A DNA stretch of 64,000 nucleotides from Clostridia bacterium (GCA_017502305.1 JAFVVG010000032.1:39256-103255); one strand, 5' to 3'. Positions 49,594-58,427 are shown, numbered from the stretch's first letter. Translations and numbers: made by a program. Notes: generated from the sequence alone by a model not told the origin.

Positions 49594-49680
49594 AGGGTGT
49601 CGAGAGGGCTGAAAGCCCTTCGCGGGGTGCAGGGGCAGAGCCCCTGCTGGGGGATTCTTAAGGGGCAACGCCCCTTAAGC
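49594..49680 (-). repeat. Dispersed intergenic palindromic repeat, copy 2
   Basis: Consists of AAGGGC/GCCCTT-type stems, GCAGGGGC/GCCCCTGC and CTTAAGGGGC/GCCCCTTAAG. Reading its minus strand gives GCAGGGGCTCTGCCCCTGCA, CCGCGAAGGGC, CTCTCGACACCC and T-rich end, the same layout as 40386-40470. It lies within the 245-base gap before trxB, which also holds a GCGGCGCAT/ATGCGCCG hairpin at 49525-49560. Confidence 0.7.
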
Positions 49681-50523
49681 CAGGTCTTCGGCGGCGGATA
49701 TGGCGGCGATGTTGCCTTCGCCTACGGCTTTGGCGATCTGCAGGGGCTGGCCGGTGCAGTCGCCGGCTGCGTAGACACGGGGCAGGTTGGTGACCATGCG
49801 GCGGTCAACAGGGATGAAGGCGCCCTCCAGCGCAAGGCCGGGCAGCAGCGAGCCGGGGGCCACGGCGGGGCGGAAGATGAACACGCCATCGTAGCCTTCG
49901 GCGGAGATGTCGGTTTGTACGGTGATTTTGCCGTTTTCACGGGCAAGAGAGAGAGGCTTGCCATCACGCAGGGTAAAGGGATGCTCTGCGGGCAGGTCAT
50001 GCCTGGCCATGGTGTAGTAGTCTACCTTGGCACACAGACGGGAGAGGAACTCGGCTTCCTCAATGCCGCCGTGCCATGCGGAAAGAACGGCTACATCCTT
50101 GCCGCGGAAGAACATGCCGTCGCAGGTGCCGCACCAGCTGACCCCCTGACCGATAAGTTCTTCCTCACCGGGGAGCAGCCTGGGACGGGCGGCACCCATG
50201 GCCAGCACAACGGCCCGGGATTCAATGATGTCGTTGCCGCAAAGGGTCATGTAGATGTCGCCCATGGGCTGAATCTGCCGGGCAAGATGGGGGATTACCT
50301 GGGCGCCGGCTTCCTCTGCCTGCCTGCGGAAAACGCGGAGCATCTCCTTGCCGGAAACAGCGGGCATACCGGGATAGTTATCAATGCGTTCGGCCTTTTG
50401 CAGCCAGCCGGTGGAGGATTCGGCGGCGGCCACCACCACAGAAAGGTCACGCTGGCGGGCGGTGAGGGCGCAGCTCCAGGCGGCGGGGCCGGAACCGATG
50501 ATGAGCAGATCACAGTTGGGCAT
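49675..50523 (-). CDS. trxB: Thioredoxin-disulfide reductase family protein
   Basis: A 282-residue FAD/NADPH flavoenzyme. FAD motif LLIIGSGPAAWSCAL at residue 6, redox disulfide SWCGTCDGMFF (CGTC; many TrxR have CATC), and AAGDCTGQPLQIAKAVGEG at the C-terminus. Slightly shorter than the usual 300-310 residues, and the NADPH-domain glycine motif reads VLSAWHGGIEEAEFLSRL rather than GGGDSA, so cofactor preference may differ (ferredoxin- or flavin-linked variants exist). AAGGAGG precedes the ATG. Thioredoxin lies at 54.7 kb. Confidence 0.83.
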   Translation of the reverse strand: MPNCDLLIIGSGPAAWSCALTARQRDLSVVVAAAESSTGWLQKAERIDNYPGMPAVSGKEMLRVFRRQAEEAGAQVIPHLARQIQPMGDIYMTLCGNDIIESRAVVLAMGAARPRLLPGEEELIGQGVSWCGTCDGMFFRGKDVAVLSAWHGGIEEAEFLSRLCAKVDYYTMARHDLPAEHPFTLRDGKPLSLARENGKITVQTDISAEGYDGVFIFRPAVAPGSLLPGLALEGAFIPVDRRMVTNLPRVYAAGDCTGQPLQIAKAVGEGNIAAISAAEDLA

Positions 50524-50533
50524 GGGTGCCTCC

Positions 50534-52309
50534 TTACCAATAGGTGTATCGGGCGGAAATGCGGGGCATGTTGGAATAGGTGCCGTTGGCGTCGCCGTAG
50601 ATGCGGTAGTACTCGCCAAGCTTCCAGGTGGTTTTGGTGAAGTTCTCCACCAGCACAGGCTGGCTCTTGCCGTCCTCGCTGGTGTAGACGATGGCCATCT
50701 GCGGCTTGTCGCTGACGATCTCGGCAATGGTGCCCTTGACCTCGTAAACCTGGTTTCTTTCCGTGCGGACGACGTTGTTGGCCAGGAGCTCGGAATAGCC
50801 GTCGGCGTTCAGGGGCCAGGCCTTGGGGGTGTATTCATCGGGATTGGGGATGTAATAGATGATGTATTCCACCACGGAAGTCTTTTTGCCGGGATAGGAA
50901 GAGGTGATGGTGATGACGTTGTCGCCATATTCCTCGAACACGGCATAGAAGCTGAAGGCCCCGGTGGAATCCACATTGGTGAGGTTCAGATCAGTGTGGG
51001 GGGAGAGAACGTTCACATCGGCGCCGGGCAGGGTGGTGGCGCGGATTTCGATGGCCTTGGCGTTGGTGGTGGAATAGGTGTCCGCGGAAAGGTCCAGGGG
51101 GATCTCCTGGGGCTCGCGGTAGAGGGTGACGGTCATGGAATTTTCGCGGCAATACTGGCTGCGGACACGGATGACAAAGTTGTTGTCGCCAATGGGCTGG
51201 ACGGTGGCGTTGTAGGTGAAGTCGCCGTCCTCGGAGTCCACGGTATCGGACACGTCCTCATCGTTGATGTAAACGGTGGAGCCGGGGCGGACGGTGAAAT
51301 TCATGCTGTACATGGCAGTGGCCACTTCCGTGCGCAGACCGTCAGGGGCGTTCATGGTGATGGGGCTCAGGGGGATGGAGATGTCATAGGTGATCAGATC
51401 CATGGGCTTTTGCTGACCGCTGGCGGTCTTCACAAAGGGGGTGAGCGTCACCGTCATGGTTTCTCCGACGTAATCGGTGATCTCATCGTACCAGATATGG
51501 TCGGCGACCTCCACGGTGGCAAAGCCGCCGGCTACGATATAGGAGGTGTGAAGCTCGCGGATGTAGATCTGCTGGCCGTCCTCGCCGGGAATAAGGATGG
51601 TATGAGCGGCCAGGTCGTCCTTGATGGAGGCGGTGACGGAGGGCTTGTTCAGCTCCTTGGCGGCGCTGATGCGGTCACGGAAATAATTGTAGCCGAAGAA
51701 CACCGTCAGCCCCAGCAGACACACAAACATGATGATGACCAGGATACGCACCACATGGCGCAGTCCACGGGCGCGGCTGGGCAGGCGGCCGGTAAACTGA
51801 GTGTTCTGGGGCAGCTGCCAGGTGCCGTACATCTCCTGCTCCTCCCAGAGGGGATCGTAGGAGCGGGAATCCTGCCACTGATTATTGACACGATGGGTGC
51901 GGGAGGTCTCGTCATCCGGCTGGCCTGCGCGCTTGATGCGTACGGTGGATCGGGGATTATCCTCCACGTTCCAGAAGGTATCCACGCTGGTGTGGGTGCG
52001 GATAGTCATGGAGGAAGGCGCCGCGCCACGCTGGGCGCTTTCCCTGCGGAGCTGGCGCTGGACACGGCTGCCCTCAGCCTTGCGCTGTTTGAGCTCAGCC
52101 ATCTCCCGGGCCAGGGCGTCGCGGCTGTCGGGGGTGACGCTTGCCTCGCCGTCTTCATCCACACGGATGTATTCCTTGCCGCGCTGGTCGTCCTTCAGGG
52201 TGGTTTTCCAGGAAGGGATCCGGGCGTCGGCGGTATCCAGGGTCGCGCCGCACTTCTGGCAATGGGGCATGGAGGCGCGGTTCCATTGGCCGCACTGTGG
52301 ACACTTCAT
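50534..52309 (-). CDS. Zinc-ribbon membrane protein with Ig-like extracellular domains
   Basis: A 591-residue protein. It starts with a zinc ribbon (CPQCGQW ... CQKCG), followed by a long charged intracellular region (residues 25-185), one membrane helix (RILVIIMFVCLLGLTVFFGY, near 195-215), then an extracellular beta-rich half with several Ig-like segments (VTLYREPQEIPLDL, IEIRATTLPGADVNVL, VVEYIIYYIPNP). No enzyme motif. Ten bases separate its stop from the trxB start; the order suggests an envelope-sensing or surface role, function unknown. Confidence 0.7.
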   Translation of the reverse strand: MKCPQCGQWNRASMPHCQKCGATLDTADARIPSWKTTLKDDQRGKEYIRVDEDGEASVTPDSRDALAREMAELKQRKAEGSRVQRQLRRESAQRGAAPSSMTIRTHTSVDTFWNVEDNPRSTVRIKRAGQPDDETSRTHRVNNQWQDSRSYDPLWEEQEMYGTWQLPQNTQFTGRLPSRARGLRHVVRILVIIMFVCLLGLTVFFGYNYFRDRISAAKELNKPSVTASIKDDLAAHTILIPGEDGQQIYIRELHTSYIVAGGFATVEVADHIWYDEITDYVGETMTVTLTPFVKTASGQQKPMDLITYDISIPLSPITMNAPDGLRTEVATAMYSMNFTVRPGSTVYINDEDVSDTVDSEDGDFTYNATVQPIGDNNFVIRVRSQYCRENSMTVTLYREPQEIPLDLSADTYSTTNAKAIEIRATTLPGADVNVLSPHTDLNLTNVDSTGAFSFYAVFEEYGDNVITITSSYPGKKTSVVEYIIYYIPNPDEYTPKAWPLNADGYSELLANNVVRTERNQVYEVKGTIAEIVSDKPQMAIVYTSEDGKSQPVLVENFTKTTWKLGEYYRIYGDANGTYSNMPRISARYTYW

Positions 52310-52321
52310 AGGGAAACTCCT

Positions 52322-53248
52322 TTATTCTTCTTCGTCCATCACCAGCCAGCTGCTGGTAAGGTATTCGTGGAAGTCCTCGCGGCACATGGCCCAATCCAGT
52401 TCCTGGGCGGACATGTTGGCGTAGTTGATGGGGTGCACGGCATCGTCCTGGGGGATGCGCAGCTCCTCGATGGTGCAGTCACGCAGGCTGAAGGCCTGAT
52501 CCATGGCGGTGACGAGCTGCTCGGCGTTCATGTTGGTGAGAAGCGTGTTCTCGGTGATGACGTCCAGCAGGGATTTGGCCTGCTCGTAGGAGATCTCCCG
52601 GCACTGGTCAGCCAGGGTGGAGAGCACCGTGCGCACACGCTGGGTGCGCATGAAATCACCGCCGCCGCCGGCCTTGCGGATGCGCATGTAAATGACCGCC
52701 GCTCGGCCGTAGAACTTGTAGGTGCCGGCGTGGCCCATGGGCGGGGTGGTCTGGTGGTTGTCCAGGGGATAGCGGCGCAGGTAGCTGGCCTCGGAGGCGT
52801 CCACCTCGATATCCACACCGCCCAGGTGGTCGATGATGCGGGCGATCTGGCCGAAGTCAAAGAGGATATAGTCTTCCACCTTCACGTTCAGGTGCTGGGA
52901 AATGACCTTGCACAGGGCCTCGGGGCCATAATTCTTGGCAATGTAGTTGATGCGGCCGATCACGCCGTCGGGACGCTGGACAAGAGCGTCGCGGATGATG
53001 GAGGTAAGCATGACGCGATGGGCGCGGGTGTCCAGGGTCACCAGCACGATGCCGTCGGTATTGCCCAGATTTTTGGGATTGGCTTTCCAGCTGTCGGTAC
53101 ACAGGAGGAGATAGTGGTGCTGGCCGTCCCAGTTGGGAGAGATCTCCTCATAGGGGGTGATCTCAATGGGCTTGGGTGTGTCCGCCAGGGAGGAGGCGGG
53201 CAGCAGGAAAAAAAGCGTCAAAAGCAGGGCGAAAATGCGTTTCATCAT
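52322..53248 (-). CDS. LCP (LytR-CpsA-Psr) family protein, secreted variant
   Basis: A 308-residue LCP-domain protein. A signal peptide (MMKRIFALLLTLFFLLPASSLA) replaces the usual membrane anchor. LCP blocks: YLLLCTDSWKAN, TDGIVLVTLDTRAHRVMLTSIIRDA, RINYIAKNYGPEALCKVIS, VDIEV and IYMRIRKAGGGGDFMRTQRVR. The first catalytic blocks are degenerate (NTDG for RSDT, IIRD for IPRD), so attachment of wall glycopolymers is likely but unproven. Start at 53248 follows GGGAG. It is upstream of the zinc-ribbon gene on the same strand. Confidence 0.82.
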   Translation of the reverse strand: MMKRIFALLLTLFFLLPASSLADTPKPIEITPYEEISPNWDGQHHYLLLCTDSWKANPKNLGNTDGIVLVTLDTRAHRVMLTSIIRDALVQRPDGVIGRINYIAKNYGPEALCKVISQHLNVKVEDYILFDFGQIARIIDHLGGVDIEVDASEASYLRRYPLDNHQTTPPMGHAGTYKFYGRAAVIYMRIRKAGGGGDFMRTQRVRTVLSTLADQCREISYEQAKSLLDVITENTLLTNMNAEQLVTAMDQAFSLRDCTIEELRIPQDDAVHPINYANMSAQELDWAMCREDFHEYLTSSWLVMDEEE

Positions 53249-53469
53249 GGGTACGGCTCCCTTCGGGTTATATTTCAACAAGATAACGGATGGCACAGCC
53301 AAAAGCGTCCATAGAAAGACAAATATCATTATAACATATCCGCGCCCGGGAGGAAAGAGAAAGATTGCCGGAAACGTGGCAGCAGCGCAAATTCTGGGCA
53401 GCGAAACGCAAAAAAGTATAGGACAATGAGCGGAATAAGGTGGTATGCTTGAAAAAAAGGAGAGGTGAA

Positions 53470-54690
53470 ATGACCATGAGGAAACTGCTTGCCCTGCTGC
53501 TGACACTGTGCCTGCTGCCTGCCATGACCATGGCGGAGGAGGCTCCGGCCTACGACAGCTTCAAGCCCATGAAGGAACTGACGGAACAGTATGGCTTCAA
53601 ATTCGGCGCGTCCATGTCCTATGGACATCTGCGGGATCAGTCCTACCTGGATCTGCTGAAGTACCATTTCGGCTCCGTGACCATGAACAACGAGATGAAG
53701 GCATATTCCCTGCTGAACCAGATGATGTGCCGCGTCTCCAAGGATGGCATGCCTGCCATGAACTATTTCCAGGCGGATAAGCTTGTGGGCTGGGCCCAGG
53801 AAAACGGCCTGAAGGTTCGCGGCCATGTGCTGGTGTGGGACGCCTATATGAACGACTGGTTCTTCCGCGAGGGCTATCAGAACAACACCCCCTATGTGGA
53901 CCGTGAAACCATGAAGCTGCGCCTGGAAAGCTATATCACCCAGGTGGTTACGCATTTCGAGACGGAGTTCCCGGGAGTGGTCTACTGCTGGGACGTGGTG
54001 AACGAGGCCGTGGGCGACAATGCCAATGAGTATGTGCCCGGCGATCCCAAGCACCTGCGCACCATCCGCAGCGGAACCAGCAATCTATTCCGCGACCATG
54101 TGGGTGAGGACTATGTGGAACTGTCCTTCCTCTATGCCAGGAACGCGGTGGAGGCCCTGGGCGCCGACATCAAGCTTTTCTATAACGATTACAACGGCTT
54201 CTTCGAGGAGAAGAGCGAGGCCATCTGCCAGCTGGTAACCTCCATCAACAGCTATGCCAAGGATGAAAACGGCAATGACCGCAAGCTCATCGACGGCGTG
54301 GGCATGCAGGGCTACATCGGCGGCTACGGCGTGCAGCAGGGCTGCCTGCAGCTCAACGATCTGGAGCGCATCCGCAAGGCTATCCAGAAGTACGCTGATA
54401 TGGGCTGCGAGGTGCAGATTACCGAGATGGCGCTGCGCAACTTTGAAAAGGATCAGGCGGACAAGCACGCTGAGGTCTACGGCAAGCTGTTCCAGGTGTT
54501 CAAGGATGTGAACGCCGGCGAGGACAAGCCCCTGACCTGCGTGGCCATCTGGGGACTGACGGACTATCCCAATGTGCCCAAGGATAACTATGTTTATAAG
54601 CTCAACAGCCCCTATGGCGGACTGATCACGGAAAAGTATGCGATCAAGCCTGCCTTCGTCAGCGTCTACAACACGCTGAACGAACAGTAA
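53470..54690 (+). CDS. Secreted endo-1,4-beta-xylanase, GH10
   Basis: A 406-residue secreted glycoside hydrolase. Signal peptide MRKLLALLLTLCLLPAMTMA follows the two-codon start (ATG 53470 or 53476, behind GGAGAGGTGAA). The GH10 barrel carries the acid/base Glu in YCWDVVNEAVG and the nucleophile Glu in VQITEMALR; ITMNNEMKAYSLL-type start, HVLVWD and AIWGLTDYP are also family markers. No carbohydrate-binding module is attached. It marks an organism that digests plant hemicellulose. It is monocistronic. Confidence 0.93.
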   Translation: MTMRKLLALLLTLCLLPAMTMAEEAPAYDSFKPMKELTEQYGFKFGASMSYGHLRDQSYLDLLKYHFGSVTMNNEMKAYSLLNQMMCRVSKDGMPAMNYFQADKLVGWAQENGLKVRGHVLVWDAYMNDWFFREGYQNNTPYVDRETMKLRLESYITQVVTHFETEFPGVVYCWDVVNEAVGDNANEYVPGDPKHLRTIRSGTSNLFRDHVGEDYVELSFLYARNAVEALGADIKLFYNDYNGFFEEKSEAICQLVTSINSYAKDENGNDRKLIDGVGMQGYIGGYGVQQGCLQLNDLERIRKAIQKYADMGCEVQITEMALRNFEKDQADKHAEVYGKLFQVFKDVNAGEDKPLTCVAIWGLTDYPNVPKDNYVYKLNSPYGGLITEKYAIKPAFVSVYNTLNEQ

Positions 54691-54700
54691 GCAATAGCGA

Positions 54701-54733
54701 ACGCCCTGAGCAATGTGCTCAGGGCGTTTTTGA
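54701..54733. terminator. Bidirectional terminator after the xylanase and trxA
   Basis: AACGCCCTGAGCA / TGCTCAGGGCGTT stem with a short loop, then TTTTT. Confidence 0.9.
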
Positions 54734-54742
54734 GTGCCTGAA

Positions 54743-55060
54743 TCAGAAGGCTTTTTCCACCATCTGTTCCAGCTCAGATTTGGGCATGTAGCCGATGCGC
54801 TTGTCCACGGGCTGACCGTCCTTGAAGAGGATCAGGGTGGGGATGGACATGATGCCGAACTGGCGGGCCACATCGGGGCAGTTGTCGATGTCTACCTTGC
54901 CCACGATGAGCTGGTCCTGCTTTTCGGTGGCCAGTTCTTCCACAACGGGAGCCAGCATGCGGCAGGGGCCGCACCAGGTGGCCCAGAAGTCCACCAGAAC
55001 GGGCTTGTCTGCTTCACGGATGAAGGATTCAAAGTTTTCCTGCTTGATTTCAGTTGCCAT
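54743..55060 (-). CDS. trxA: Thioredoxin
   Basis: A 105-residue thioredoxin with the active site WCGPCRM near residue 27 and cis-Pro in IMSIPTLILF. AGGAGG at nine bases fits ATG 55060 (MATEIKQENFE). It is a dithiol reductant for ribonucleotide reductase and others. Its start lies 13 bases after the rseC-like stop on the same strand. A thioredoxin reductase gene lies 4 kb away. Confidence 0.96.
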   Translation of the reverse strand: MATEIKQENFESFIREADKPVLVDFWATWCGPCRMLAPVVEELATEKQDQLIVGKVDIDNCPDVARQFGIMSIPTLILFKDGQPVDKRIGYMPKSELEQMVEKAF

Positions 55061-55073
55061 AATGGGAACCTCC

Positions 55074-55493
55074 TTATGCTTGTGTTGAGGGGAGCTTTTC
55101 GATGATTTCAACGAGCTGGGGCTTCCAGCGGGGATTCTTGCGTCGCCTGGCTTCCGTCAGCCGGACGATGAGGATCGCCAGACCGAGGCCCGCCACGCCG
55201 CAGAGCAAGCCTGCCACATCGGCGTTTTGGGGGAAGAGAGAGGAACCTGCCGCAAGGCCGATGAGCAGGGCCGCCAGGGGAAGTCCATAGGCCAGGGCGG
55301 AGGCCTGCACAACGGTGCTGGTGGGCATTTCCACCACGGCGCCGTCGCCCAGCCTGGCCTTGCCGGGCACAAGGATCTTCATGACCTTGTCGCCGCCATG
55401 GCAGGCGTGACACTTTTCGCAGTCCGAGGGACGGCAGAAGGTAATTTCCAGCATGTCGCCGTAAATGGCGGTAACTTCTCCGATACGCTGCAT
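55074..55493 (-). CDS. RseC/SoxR-reducing-system protein
   Basis: A 139-residue membrane protein of the RseC/MucC family. N-terminal Cys pattern CRPSDCEKCHACHGG (often linked to a redox or metal site), basic strands VLVPGKARLGDGAVVEMP, then two membrane helices (ALAYGLPLAALLIGLAAG, LLCGVAGLGLAILIV). In other bacteria the family acts with Rnf complexes or SoxR reduction. Cotranscribed with trxA. Confidence 0.82.
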   Translation of the reverse strand: MQRIGEVTAIYGDMLEITFCRPSDCEKCHACHGGDKVMKILVPGKARLGDGAVVEMPTSTVVQASALAYGLPLAALLIGLAAGSSLFPQNADVAGLLCGVAGLGLAILIVRLTEARRRKNPRWKPQLVEIIEKLPSTQA

Positions 55494-55602
55494 ACTTCAT
55501 CTCTCCGGTTGATCAGGATGACATCAGTATATCACAGATTCCGGGGAAGGGAAACCCCTTGTCTTATTCATACCCCATCTGGCAAAAAATGAAACATATT
55601 TT

Positions 55603-56109
55603 TTATTTTAGTTCACCGGCGGTCATCACCCGCACACCGGAGGGTTCCACGCCTGCGTGGGCCTGTGCGAGCGTCATGACCAGGGCGCTTTCGCCGTCGG
55701 AGAGTGATGCTTTTTCCGTTACAACGGTAACGCTGCCCGGGGAAATGACAGCTACGCAGGGGGAAACGCCGCTCTGGGCCAGGGCCCCCTCCAGGGCAAG
55801 CTGCGTTTGCCGGGTATCCACCATGCGCCGGAGCTGTGCGGCGGCGTCCTCGCGGGTGGCGGAGGAGAGGTTCTCCTGGTCGCAGAGCGCCTGAAGGGCA
55901 GCCATGTCGGAACGGTAGGCTTCCTCCTGCCTTGCGCGGAATGCATCAAGATAGCTGGCGACGGGGGCGGAAACCGGCTCCACGGGCAGGGAAACGGTGG
56001 CTGCGGCCTCCGTCAGCCGACGGTTGGTGAAAAACCAGCTGGCAGCCAGGGTGAACAGCAGGCAAAGGAGAAGCAATGCGTTGCGATGCTTGAGAATGAA
56101 TTCTGTCAT
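55603..56109 (-). CDS. spoIIIAH: Stage III sporulation protein AH
   Basis: A 168-residue forespore-facing membrane protein, part of the SpoIIIA-SpoIIQ channel between mother cell and forespore. The N-terminal helix (LKHRNALLLLCLLFTLAASWFFT) is followed by a periplasmic domain with a YscJ/FliF-like ring-building motif (AAQLRRMVDTRQTQLALEGALAQSGV; CVAVISPGSVTVV). Shorter than the B. subtilis protein (218 residues). Last gene of spoIIIAA-AH; its ATG overlaps the AG stop. Confidence 0.9.
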   Translation of the reverse strand: MTEFILKHRNALLLLCLLFTLAASWFFTNRRLTEAAATVSLPVEPVSAPVASYLDAFRARQEEAYRSDMAALQALCDQENLSSATREDAAAQLRRMVDTRQTQLALEGALAQSGVSPCVAVISPGSVTVVTEKASLSDGESALVMTLAQAHAGVEPSGVRVMTAGELK

Positions 56110-56459
56110 GGTGCGATCCCTCCTAATTTGAATACCTCCACCTGGGATGCCTCAAGCCCCAAAAGGGTGCAGGCGGCCCTGGTGAGCTGCAGACGGACGG
56201 TCACGTCGTCGGCGCCCTGGGCAACGATTACCGCACCGCAGGGCAGGGCTGTTTCTTCCTGATAGAAGACAGCCACCTCCACATCACCGGCGCCGGACAT
56301 GGCGGAGAGCACCCGGGCCAGGCGGGATTCTTCGTCGGTGGCGGAGGATGTGGTATTCTCAGCCAGAGCGAGCAGAAGGCAAAGCGCCACGCACCCTGCC
56401 AGGGCCAATACAAGCCATCCGTCCTTGCCCAGGCGTTCTTTCAGACGCTGGATGCTCAC
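56106..56459 (-). CDS. spoIIIAG: Stage III sporulation protein AG, compact form
   Basis: A 117-residue protein with one membrane helix (WLVLALAGCVALCLLLAL) and a ring-building-like domain (SRLARVLSAMSGAGDVEVAVFYQ ... GAVIVAQGADDVTVRLQLTRAACTLLGL). GTG 56459 fits GGAGG better than GTG 56468. B. subtilis SpoIIIAG has about 229 residues because an inserted beta-triangle element forms the ring; here the segment between the two core strands is only about ten residues, so that insertion appears missing. Confidence 0.87.
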   Translation of the reverse strand: MSIQRLKERLGKDGWLVLALAGCVALCLLLALAENTTSSATDEESRLARVLSAMSGAGDVEVAVFYQEETALPCGAVIVAQGADDVTVRLQLTRAACTLLGLEASQVEVFKLGGIAP

Positions 56460-56460
56460 G

Positions 56461-56688
56461 CTATTCACCTCCGGTGGGGCACGTATAGCCGGAGGGCGTC
56501 AGCATGCCGGCGGCGACATTCGAAACCGTCGTAAAATGAAATAAACCGGCCAGGCTTTCCGCCCAGCAGATGGTCAGCATCAGGCCCAGCACCAGGGCGG
56601 CGGTGCGGCGCAGGGAGCCCTGGGGCAGGAGCGTCAGCACAATGCCGCAGCACAGGCTCAGGGCGATGAAGGGGTGCAGCCAGTCCAT
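56461..56688 (-). CDS. spoIIIAF: Stage III sporulation protein AF, short form
   Basis: A 75-residue protein with two membrane helices (PFIALSLCCGIVLTLLP, LVLGLMLTICWAESLAGLF). SpoIIIAF is usually near 200 residues with a C-terminal extracytoplasmic domain, which is absent here: the stop at 56461 falls at the start of spoIIIAG. Placement between AE and AG supports the call. The gene is intact (no frame change restores the missing part). Confidence 0.8.
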   Translation of the reverse strand: MDWLHPFIALSLCCGIVLTLLPQGSLRRTAALVLGLMLTICWAESLAGLFHFTTVSNVAAGMLTPSGYTCPTGGE

Positions 56689-56703
56689 GGGCGTACCTCC
56701 GGG

Positions 56704-57825
56704 TTATCGAAGCATCATGGTCATGCCGGATACGGCGATCAGCTGGGCGATGAGCAAAAGAAACATGGCGGCGGTGCATAGCTGGATGATAAAAAGCAGC
56801 ATCAGCACCCGGGAAAAATCGTGAATACATTGGGCCAGTTCGCCGTCTGCCACGGGCTGCATGAGGGCAGATGCCAGCTGGTACATCAACGCGGCGGAGA
56901 GCGTCTGGCACAGGGGGGCCATGGCCCAGGAAACGATGAGGATCAGCCCTGTTACGCCCAGGGCGCCCTGTACCAGCACGGTGGCCCCCACCAGGGTATC
57001 CACCGTATCGGCAAACAGGCCGCCAACCACGGGGATAAGGTTGTCCAGGGCATATTTGGCGGTGCGAAGGGTGATGCCGTCCACCGCTGCGGCGGTTACG
57101 CCCCTTGTGGCCAGGACGCCGATAAAGGCTGTGAAGCACAACCCCAGCGTCCAGGTGGCGGAGCGATAAAACAGATTTGCCAGCCTGTTCAGGCGGATGC
57201 CGCTGCCCAGGTGGCACAGCATGGTGATCACGGCGGTCATGGTAGCCAGGGGCAGACATACATGCCGGATGAAGGCCGTCATGGAACCGGCTGCGGCCAC
57301 CAGGGCAGGCTGCATCAACGTGGAGCCGGCGCTGCCGCCTACGGCAGCCATGAGCGTGAGCAGCAGGGGGAAGAGACCCTGCATGCCGGTGGAGATCTTC
57401 TCCATGGCGGCGGTGCAAAGTGCGGTGTGTTCGGTGAGATCCTGGGTCAGAAACACGCAGACCAGCATCAGACAAACGGCTTTCCCGGCGTCGCTGGTCT
57501 TTTCGCTGAGCCGCCGCAGAAGGCTCCAGAGCATGGCTGGGGCCATGAGACGGGTGAGGCGCCACAGGCTGGCTCTGGCGGCTGAAAAGAACCGGGCGCC
57601 TATAAGGGACATGACCTGATCGAAGGAGAGCGTCAGCTCTCCGCGGGCGATGGCGGCAACCGTGGCGGAAAGGCCGCCGGTGGAGATCAGGGGATCGTCC
57701 GGGCGAAGTGCTTCCTCCAAGACGGAAATATCCAGCTCACGGACGACCCTGTCAATGGACTTGGTGAGGGATTCGGCCTGCGCCGGCAGGGGCAGAAGCA
57801 GAAGAATGACCAGCAGCAGCTTCAC
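56704..57825 (-). CDS. spoIIIAE: Stage III sporulation protein AE
   Basis: A 373-residue membrane protein with an N-terminal signal (VKLLLVILLLLPLPAQA), about seven later hydrophobic segments, and the AE hallmark VQGALGVTGLILIVSWAMAPLCQTL. GTG 57825 overlaps the spoIIIAD stop (GTGA). Normal length for the family (about 390). It forms part of the transmembrane platform of the mother-cell channel. Confidence 0.93.
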   Translation of the reverse strand: MKLLLVILLLLPLPAQAESLTKSIDRVVRELDISVLEEALRPDDPLISTGGLSATVAAIARGELTLSFDQVMSLIGARFFSAARASLWRLTRLMAPAMLWSLLRRLSEKTSDAGKAVCLMLVCVFLTQDLTEHTALCTAAMEKISTGMQGLFPLLLTLMAAVGGSAGSTLMQPALVAAAGSMTAFIRHVCLPLATMTAVITMLCHLGSGIRLNRLANLFYRSATWTLGLCFTAFIGVLATRGVTAAAVDGITLRTAKYALDNLIPVVGGLFADTVDTLVGATVLVQGALGVTGLILIVSWAMAPLCQTLSAALMYQLASALMQPVADGELAQCIHDFSRVLMLLFIIQLCTAAMFLLLIAQLIAVSGMTMMLR

Positions 57826-58208
57826 GGCGAAAGCGCCAGGATCTGCGTGAGCAGCGCCTGCATGGCGGGCAGCGCCAGGAGCATCAGCATGACGCGCCCG
57901 GCAAGTTCGGTTTTCTGGGCCAGGCCGTCTTCGCCGGCGTCCCGGCAGGTCTGGGCGGCAAAGTCCATCAGCAGGCTGACACCGGCCACCTTCATCAGCT
58001 GTGTAAGATAGGCGCTCTTCACGCCGCCGGCCTCTGCCATGGCATTGATGGAAGCGATCATTTCCCCGATCATGGGCAGGGCCATGCCCAGAAGAAAAAG
58101 TCCGGAGGCCAGCGCCGCGACCAGCCCCAGTTCCGGGCGCATGCGGCGCAGCAGCAGAACCGTTGCCGCTGAGGCTACCGAGAAGCCTGCCACACGCATC
58201 ACATCCAT
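57822..58208 (-). CDS. spoIIIAD: Stage III sporulation protein AD
   Basis: A 128-residue membrane protein with four hydrophobic segments (VASAATVLLL, LGLVAALASGLFLLG, LMKVAGVSLLMDFAAQTCRDAGE), the last of which is the conserved AC/AD motif. AGGAGG lies before ATG 58208. Paired with AC in the channel. Confidence 0.93.
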   Translation of the reverse strand: MDVMRVAGFSVASAATVLLLRRMRPELGLVAALASGLFLLGMALPMIGEMIASINAMAEAGGVKSAYLTQLMKVAGVSLLMDFAAQTCRDAGEDGLAQKTELAGRVMLMLLALPAMQALLTQILALSP

Positions 58209-58219
58209 GATGTGCCTCC

Positions 58220-58417
58220 TTAATACAGCTGAAAAATGGTACGAACACTGGTGAAAAGCTCCGAAAGCAGGTTGATGACCATCAGCAGCACAATGGCCAG
58301 CCCTGCCACGGTAGAAAGGGTGGCCAGCTCCTCCCGCCCGGAGCGCTGCAGGATCGCCGCCACCACGGTGGTCAGCACACCCACCCCGGCGATCTGGAAA
58401 AGAAGTTCAATCTGCAT
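58220..58417 (-). CDS. spoIIIAC: Stage III sporulation protein AC
   Basis: A 65-residue membrane protein with two helices (LLFQIAGVGVLTTVVAAIL and LSTVAGLAIVLLMVINLL), the typical size and sequence of SpoIIIAC. It is related to SpoIIIAD and lies between AB and AD. Confidence 0.93.
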   Translation of the reverse strand: MQIELLFQIAGVGVLTTVVAAILQRSGREELATLSTVAGLAIVLLMVINLLSELFTSVRTIFQLY

Positions 58418-58427
58418 AGGCGTCTCC

